NCBI GenBank assembly: GCA_016788685.1
Contig: JAEUSS010000419.1
Span: 1-10,657 of the forward strand
DNA from: Prolixibacteraceae bacterium
GTDB lineage: Bacteria > Bacteroidota > Bacteroidia > Bacteroidales > Prolixibacteraceae
Length of the DNA stretch: 10,657 nucleotides
Reading direction: 5' to 3'
Each line of letters starts with the position of its first letter. Within the stretch, counting starts at the first letter, position 1. The position numbers and the translations under genes were made by a program. Below the pieces are notes generated by a model. The model saw only the letters and a program-made list of their open reading frames with translations. It was not told the origin of the DNA and made no database searches. Shown here piece after piece: positions 7,438 through 10,657 of the stretch.

Positions 7438-8049
7438 ATGAGTCAGTCACCCACATGTGAAAATTATTTCAACCTGCATACTGAACGACTAAAAAAACTC
7501 ATGTTCAGCAAGCTCTTTATTACAAATGAAGAATGGGAGCAATTCAAAAGTGGACTTTTTTTAAAAACTGCCAGAAAAAACAGATTGCTACTTTCATCTG
7601 ACAAAAAGGAATGTTGCGCCAGGTTAATTTTAAAAGGCATTGTAAAGATTACTCATCACGAGCCAGTTCCTTATGTTTTTGATTTCAGAAAAAAAGATTG
7701 TTTCCTGTGCAATGTGGTTTCGCTGACCGGCAAAATTAAATCTGACTTCTCGTTTGAAACGGTTACCGATTGCGAGTGGATTGAAACGAATAGTGACAAC
7801 CTAATTGGGCTGAACGATAAAGTATCACAAGCATTCTCGTTGCTTATAATTGATTACATGAACAGAGGTCACGAACGTGCATCGTTTTTACGTATCGGAA
7901 ATGCTGAAGAACGATATAACCATTTCTGTAGTTTACATCCCGATGTGATACGATATGCGAAACAAGCCGACATCGCTTCTTACCTCGACATCACAACCCA
8001 AAGCCTGAGTCGAATTAGAAAAAATATGGTGGTAAAATTCAACAAGTGA
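7438..8049 (+). CDS. Crp/Fnr-family transcriptional regulator, cysteine-rich
   Basis: A 203-residue protein. The N-terminal part (about 20-125) has the layout of a cyclic-nucleotide-binding beta-roll (LILKGIVKITHHE, FDFRKKDCF, FETVTDCEWIE), but no phosphate-binding cassette (GE...R-S/T-A) is seen, as in many Bacteroidota members. A long dimer helix (about 126-150) leads to AEERY (156-160) and a winged-HTH whose recognition helix is in DIASYLDITTQSLSRIRK (178-195). These are the usual C-terminal hallmarks of the Crp family in this phylum. Seven cysteines are present, including C59-C60 and CFLC (88-91), which might sense redox state or metal. The gene is divergent from the T9SS-MACPF pair across a 179-bp gap with inverted repeats, so it is the obvious candidate regulator of that operon. 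There is no clear Shine-Dalgarno. The inducing signal is unknown. Confidence 0.85.
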   Translation: MSQSPTCENYFNLHTERLKKLMFSKLFITNEEWEQFKSGLFLKTARKNRLLLSSDKKECCARLILKGIVKITHHEPVPYVFDFRKKDCFLCNVVSLTGKIKSDFSFETVTDCEWIETNSDNLIGLNDKVSQAFSLLIIDYMNRGHERASFLRIGNAEERYNHFCSLHPDVIRYAKQADIASYLDITTQSLSRIRKNMVVKFNK

Positions 8050-8178
8050 AACCCTTACACTTTCATCATTCGCCTATTTCCAAAAGATCTAGCCTTACAG
8101 CCAGGTTCTGGTTACGAGAGAATACAATTCATCCAATTGGTGCGTTTTTAAAATCAGACTCTATAACACACATTCAAC
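8050..8178. other. Intergenic stretch without recognisable features
   Basis: About 130 bases between the regulator stop codon and the shared terminator. No gene, convincing hairpin or promoter was seen; the CCAATTGG palindrome near 8135 is too short to interpret. Confidence 0.5.
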
Positions 8179-8220
8179 AAAAAAAACTCCCGCAAACAGG
8201 ATATTTGCAGGAGTTTTTTT
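8179..8220 (-). terminator. Rho-independent terminator of ssrA, likely bidirectional
   Basis: The arms around 8181-8196 and 8204-8220 pair (A-run, then CTCCCGCAAA with TTTGCAGGAG and a T-run). The single C-A mismatch of the plus-strand RNA becomes a G-U pair in the minus-strand RNA, so the hairpin is complete for ssrA transcripts, followed by eight U residues. It starts 22 bases past the tmRNA 3' end. A-tracts on one side and T-tracts on the other let it also terminate the convergent Crp-like gene. Confidence 0.85.
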
Positions 8221-8242
8221 GATATGCTTTTCAAAAAGTGAG

Positions 8243-8637
8243 TGGAGCTGGCGGGAGTCGAACCCGCGTCCAAACGAGGAAGCAATAAGCTTTCTACATG
8301 TTTATCCCCAGACTTGATTTTCGAATAAAAGCTGGATCAGGGCCACCGACTTTTACCTTAGCTTCTTAATTTTGCAGGAGTCCCGAAGCTTGACTTCTGC
8401 TATCCCCGATTTACTTGCACCGCCTGATCGGGCCGCTTCAGGGAAGTAGCACCCGGGCGATGTCTCGTTCCAGCACCTGGTGCCGGAATAAAGTGTAATC
8501 TACTTAATTCGATTACGCAGCAAGAGCGTAGTTGTTTTCGCCAATTGTGGTTCGAACGCCGAGATTAACGGGCTGTGCGATCAAGGCCCGACATGCTTAC
8601 ATACCTCTTCTACCCGCTGTCAAAACCAGTCAGCCCC
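8243..8637 (-). ncRNA. ssrA: Transfer-messenger RNA (tmRNA)
   Basis: A 395-nt one-piece tmRNA that rescues stalled ribosomes with SmpB. The 5' end GGGGCTG (8631-8637) pairs with the 3' CAGCTCC to form the acceptor stem (one G-U), and the discriminator A is at 8243. The TΨC arm is plain: GGACGCGGGTTCGACTCCCG lies just before the 3' end. The 5' region GACTGGTTTTGACAGCGGGT is the conserved tRNA-like domain. The sequence after the discriminator is CTC, so CCA is not encoded and must be added by nucleotidyltransferase. The tag reading frame is described separately. The downstream part is rich in G/C stretches expected for the pseudoknots. Apparent reading frames across it are not genes. Confidence 0.97.
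8513..8542 (-). other. tmRNA tag reading frame, GENNYALAA-stop
   Basis: From the resume codon GGC at 8540-8542 the frame reads G-E-N-N-Y-A-L-A-A and then TAA at 8513-8515. It ends in the typical ALAA degradation signal for ClpXP-type proteases. It differs from the Bacteroides tag GETNYALAA, as I recall it, by one residue. Confidence 0.93.
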
Positions 8638-8651
8638 GGTATCAAGGGCTA

Positions 8652-8659
8652 CAAAAATA
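8652..8659 (-). promoter_or_regulatory. -7 promoter element of ssrA
   Basis: On the minus strand TATTTTTG fits TAnnTTTG exactly, 14 bases before the mature tmRNA 5' end. Transcription would start a few bases upstream of the mature end, with RNase P removing the leader. The small inverted repeat CGGC-AATG-GCCG lies just upstream at about 8672-8683; the -33 box is not obvious. Confidence 0.55.
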
Positions 8660-8709
8660 CGATTTTTTCGGCCATTGCCGATTATTTCCAATTTATATTT
8701 ACCCAAATT

Positions 8710-8769
8710 AAAAAAATCAGGATTCAGCCTCGGGATTCACTGACAAGTATTTTCCTCCCGAGACTGAAT
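8710..8769 (-). terminator. Rho-independent terminator of the PNGase F-like gene
   Basis: Arms 8722-8735 and 8756-8769 form a 14-bp stem in the minus-strand RNA with a single G-U wobble and a 20-base loop, then CCTGA and a run of seven U (8710-8716). It begins eight bases after the stop codon and insulates the downstream ssrA gene, whose promoter follows. Confidence 0.85.
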
Positions 8770-8776
8770 GCTGAGC

Positions 8777-10492
8777 TTATTCGTACTCGCCGGTCAAAAT
8801 TCCGGAAACATTCCATGAACTGAAACTGCCGCCTTCGTTTTTACCCAACGGGATAGCCACTTTTATCTGATGTTTTCCCGGAGTCAGATCAGGTACCGGG
8901 TAAAATACCGGGTTGGTTGCCGTTCCGGGGCACCAGCCCGAGCGGCTGTAATCGCTCGAAGTGACTCCGTTCCAGAAGTTGCCGGATGCCGGGTTATATT
9001 TCCGGAAGGTGGCACAATCGTTTCGCCAGGGAGTAAACTGAAACAACACTTTCCCGTCGAGCAAAATGGTATTCTGTTTCTGATTAAACTCATCGCCGCC
9101 GCCCCATCCGCCGTGCCCGGTGGTAATGTAGCGCATCTGTACGTTTTTCACGCCCTCCGGAACTGTAACATCAACTTTCAGCGAATCATTTTCAAACATG
9201 GTTCCGTATTCCTGACCCGACATTTCCAACACATTCAGCGTGTTAAAAAGCGGCATTGTCCAATACTTTTTCGCGGGTTTATCCGCAACCTCCATACTTC
9301 CGGGGTAGTATTTCAGTTTCAGGCTGGCGCGGTGCCCGCCTTTATCGTAATTGCCGATAAACACACCAATCCAGCATTCGCCCTGAAGCACCGGCAGCAA
9401 TTCGGTAACATCCTGCTTGTAGAGTGTCGAGTCTTCCCACTGCTGCCCGTAAACCTTTACTTTATCGTTGAACTGCCCGATGCCGAAAGAGGTAAAAAAG
9501 CGCATGATTTCGACAAGCGGCGAAAAGCTTTCGGTTGCAACCACTCCATGATACGATTTTCCGTTTCTGGCCTGAAATGCCGGCATTGTTTTCGTTCCGT
9601 TCCTTAAGCCGTCCAGAAAAGACTGCTCTTTGTCCCTCGGAATCATGAAGACAGAGCCGGTACGGTCGTATGCATCTCCTGACGAATGCTGGTATAACTC
9701 AGCAAACAACTGGGTATCATCCGGAACAACCGGGAGTTTTACTTTTTTCAGGATAACCGTTCCGGAGGAATATTTAAACGTTTTTTCCGACTCGGTATCG
9801 GTGGGGTTTGTTATTTCATTTCCGAAACTGATCTGCTCGTTGGTGAAAACATTTACAGTAGTAATCAGGCTTTCGGTAATCCGGTGTTTGTAAAGCGGAG
9901 CGTCCATACTTTCGCCCATTTCCGCCGGAAGAACAGGCTCCGTTTCTTTGCTTTTCAGGAGTTTCACTTCGGTTGCCGAAATCTCATAGTTCCCGTTTCT
10001 GACCACTTTCAGCACCAATCCGTCCGGGATTCCATATGCCATCGCCGGCGTACCTTTCACGCCCAATTCGGTCGTGTACCAAATTTCGATGGAGTTTGAG
10101 CGGAGCGATGTTTTTACTTTTTTGCAGTTGTAGCCCAGAATGACAGCCGTTTCGCCGGTTTCAGCCAATGCCGGGTATTCGGAAAATGCCAGCGGTGTAT
10201 GAATAACTTTCCCGTCGGAAAACCGGGCAAGCTGAAAAGTATTCTTTGCTGCAAAATCAATATAACTGGTTTCTTTTGCAATAACCGGAAGGAGCTTTTT
10301 TGAATTATTTTCTGTCCACGAGCGGGAAGCTTCGGGCGAACACAAAAGCTTGGTTTTTTGCCCGTCAGGACGTGATTTGCCATTGACTACCGCTTGAAAA
10401 GTCACTTCAACAGCTTCAGATATTTTTTTAGGTGCTGCAATACTTTGAAAAGCAAAAATACTGAGGATTAAAAAGAGAAAAATTTTATTCAT
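8777..10492 (-). CDS. Secreted PNGase F-type amidase with N-terminal GLPGLI-like domain
   Basis: A 571-residue exported protein predicted to cleave the amide bond between asparagine and the first GlcNAc of N-glycoproteins. Residues 1-20 are an SPI signal peptide (FQSIAA before PKK). Residues about 25-185 resemble GLPGLI proteins: ILGYNCKKVKTS and EIWYTTE (118-142), then YGIPDGLVLKVV (153-164). The catalytic double jelly roll follows at about 245-571. Compared from memory with Elizabethkingia PNGase F, D276 in DAYDRTGSVF matches catalytic Asp60. E468 in GGGDEFNQ lies at the position of Glu206. SRSGWCPG (516-523) matches the conserved RAGWCPG. No counterpart of Glu118 is seen in the LQGECWIGVFIGN segment. 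The extra N-terminal module recalls the bowl-like domain of PNGase F-II. No lipobox or T9SS tail is present, so it is periplasmic or released. It has its own promoter and terminator. The fold assignment is strong; activity on N-glycans is inferred. Confidence 0.9.
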   Translation of the reverse strand: MNKIFLFLILSIFAFQSIAAPKKISEAVEVTFQAVVNGKSRPDGQKTKLLCSPEASRSWTENNSKKLLPVIAKETSYIDFAAKNTFQLARFSDGKVIHTPLAFSEYPALAETGETAVILGYNCKKVKTSLRSNSIEIWYTTELGVKGTPAMAYGIPDGLVLKVVRNGNYEISATEVKLLKSKETEPVLPAEMGESMDAPLYKHRITESLITTVNVFTNEQISFGNEITNPTDTESEKTFKYSSGTVILKKVKLPVVPDDTQLFAELYQHSSGDAYDRTGSVFMIPRDKEQSFLDGLRNGTKTMPAFQARNGKSYHGVVATESFSPLVEIMRFFTSFGIGQFNDKVKVYGQQWEDSTLYKQDVTELLPVLQGECWIGVFIGNYDKGGHRASLKLKYYPGSMEVADKPAKKYWTMPLFNTLNVLEMSGQEYGTMFENDSLKVDVTVPEGVKNVQMRYITTGHGGWGGGDEFNQKQNTILLDGKVLFQFTPWRNDCATFRKYNPASGNFWNGVTSSDYSRSGWCPGTATNPVFYPVPDLTPGKHQIKVAIPLGKNEGGSFSSWNVSGILTGEYE

Positions 10493-10534
10493 ATCGAATC
10501 CGGAGTTTTAATTATACAGGAGTTTAAAGTAATT

Positions 10535-10546
10535 ATCTGATCAGAT
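10535..10546. promoter_or_regulatory. Perfect 12-bp palindrome at the PNGase promoter
   Basis: ATCTGATCAGAT reads identically on both strands. It begins three bases downstream of the -7 element, covering the expected transcription start, a position where a bound repressor would block initiation. No regulator gene is in sight. Confidence 0.4.
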
Positions 10547-10549
10547 CAT

Positions 10550-10557
10550 CAAATATA
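10550..10557 (-). promoter_or_regulatory. -7 promoter element of the PNGase F-like gene
   Basis: TATATTTG on the minus strand matches TAnnTTTG exactly. A TTTG at 10581-10584 lies 23 bases upstream, slightly farther than usual, inside the loop of the preceding gene's terminator. The leader would be about 50 nt. Confidence 0.55.
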
Positions 10558-10596
10558 ACAACAAAAGAGGCTGTCTTTTACAAAACAGCCCCTTTA
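10553..10596 (-). terminator. Rho-independent terminator of the gene at the right edge
   Basis: Arms 10564-10574 and 10585-10595 form an 11-bp stem with one G-U wobble in the minus-strand RNA, a 10-base loop, then TTTTGTTGTT. It lies about 17 bases after the stop codon of the partial gene upstream, so transcription of the PNGase gene is probably independent. Confidence 0.8.
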
Positions 10597-10612
10597 TGGA
10601 ATTATCTATTAA

Positions 10613-10657
10613 TTATTGCTTTTTTGCCCACCAAAGCGGCGTGAGGACTGCATCAGC
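10613..10657 (-). CDS. 3' end of an unidentified gene, cut by the window edge
   Basis: Fourteen codons and TAA are visible on the minus strand, reading ADAVLTPLWWAKKQ. The frame is chosen because the residues look protein-like and a terminator follows directly. The neighbouring frame, which ends in GGQKSNN, cannot be fully excluded. Too short to identify a family. Confidence 0.5.
   Translation of the reverse strand, partial: ADAVLTPLWWAKKQ

Noticed and set aside
7330..7440. CRISPR-like or tandem repeats in the divergent intergenic region
   Set aside because: Only two unrelated inverted repeats are present; there is no regular repeat-spacer pattern.
4505..8243. Genomic island inserted at the 3' end of ssrA
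   Set aside because: ssrA 3' ends are common integration sites, but no integrase, no repeated copy of the ssrA 3' end and an intact terminator directly downstream argue against it within this window.
8575..8823. An 82-codon plus-strand frame over the ssrA 5' region
   Set aside because: It runs through tmRNA, its promoter and a terminator and has no coding character.
8870..9607. A 245-codon plus-strand open frame opposite the PNGase gene
   Set aside because: It is antisense to a gene with clear family motifs, and its translation shows no recognisable domain; it is a shadow of the GC-richer coding strand.

Overview
The window comes from a member of the Bacteroidota. Four signs support this. 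There is a type IX secretion (T9SS) C-terminal sorting domain. Several start regions carry the phylum's -7 promoter element TAnnTTTG. The tmRNA encodes the tag GENNYALAA, very close to the Bacteroides tag. Surface-protein modules typical of the phylum are also present (an N-terminal MSYQAV-type domain and a GLPGLI-like domain). The order or genus cannot be fixed from this sequence alone.

Left part (about 1-4500, minus strand): a two-gene signalling operon. A large cytosolic hybrid histidine kinase (five PAS domains, HisKA, HATPase, receiver, helical tail) is followed one base later by a receiver-coiled coil-HisKA protein. That second protein stops just where the ATP-binding N-box should begin. 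A good TAnnTTTG promoter lies upstream of the large kinase.

Middle part (about 4500-8050): the most unusual locus. A minus-strand gene pair encodes a small T9SS-sorted protein and then a 752-residue exported protein. The large protein carries a MACPF (perforin/complement) domain behind an MSYQAV-type module and an FN3-like domain. Divergent from the pair is a plus-strand, cysteine-rich Crp/Fnr-like regulator. The 179-bp gap between the two start codons holds two inverted repeats that look like operators. This resembles a regulated, secreted pore-forming module, possibly an interbacterial toxin like the Bacteroidales BSAP proteins, but function is inferred from the fold alone.

Right part (about 8180-10657, minus strand): the ssrA (tmRNA) gene with its own promoter and terminator. 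Upstream of it is a secreted PNGase F-type amidase with an extra N-terminal GLPGLI-like module, followed by a strong terminator and preceded by a promoter with a perfect 12-bp palindrome. At the right edge are the last codons and terminator of another minus-strand gene.

The three regions seem functionally separate: signal transduction, a surface/secreted MACPF locus with its own regulator, and housekeeping tmRNA next to a glycoprotein-deglycosylating enzyme.
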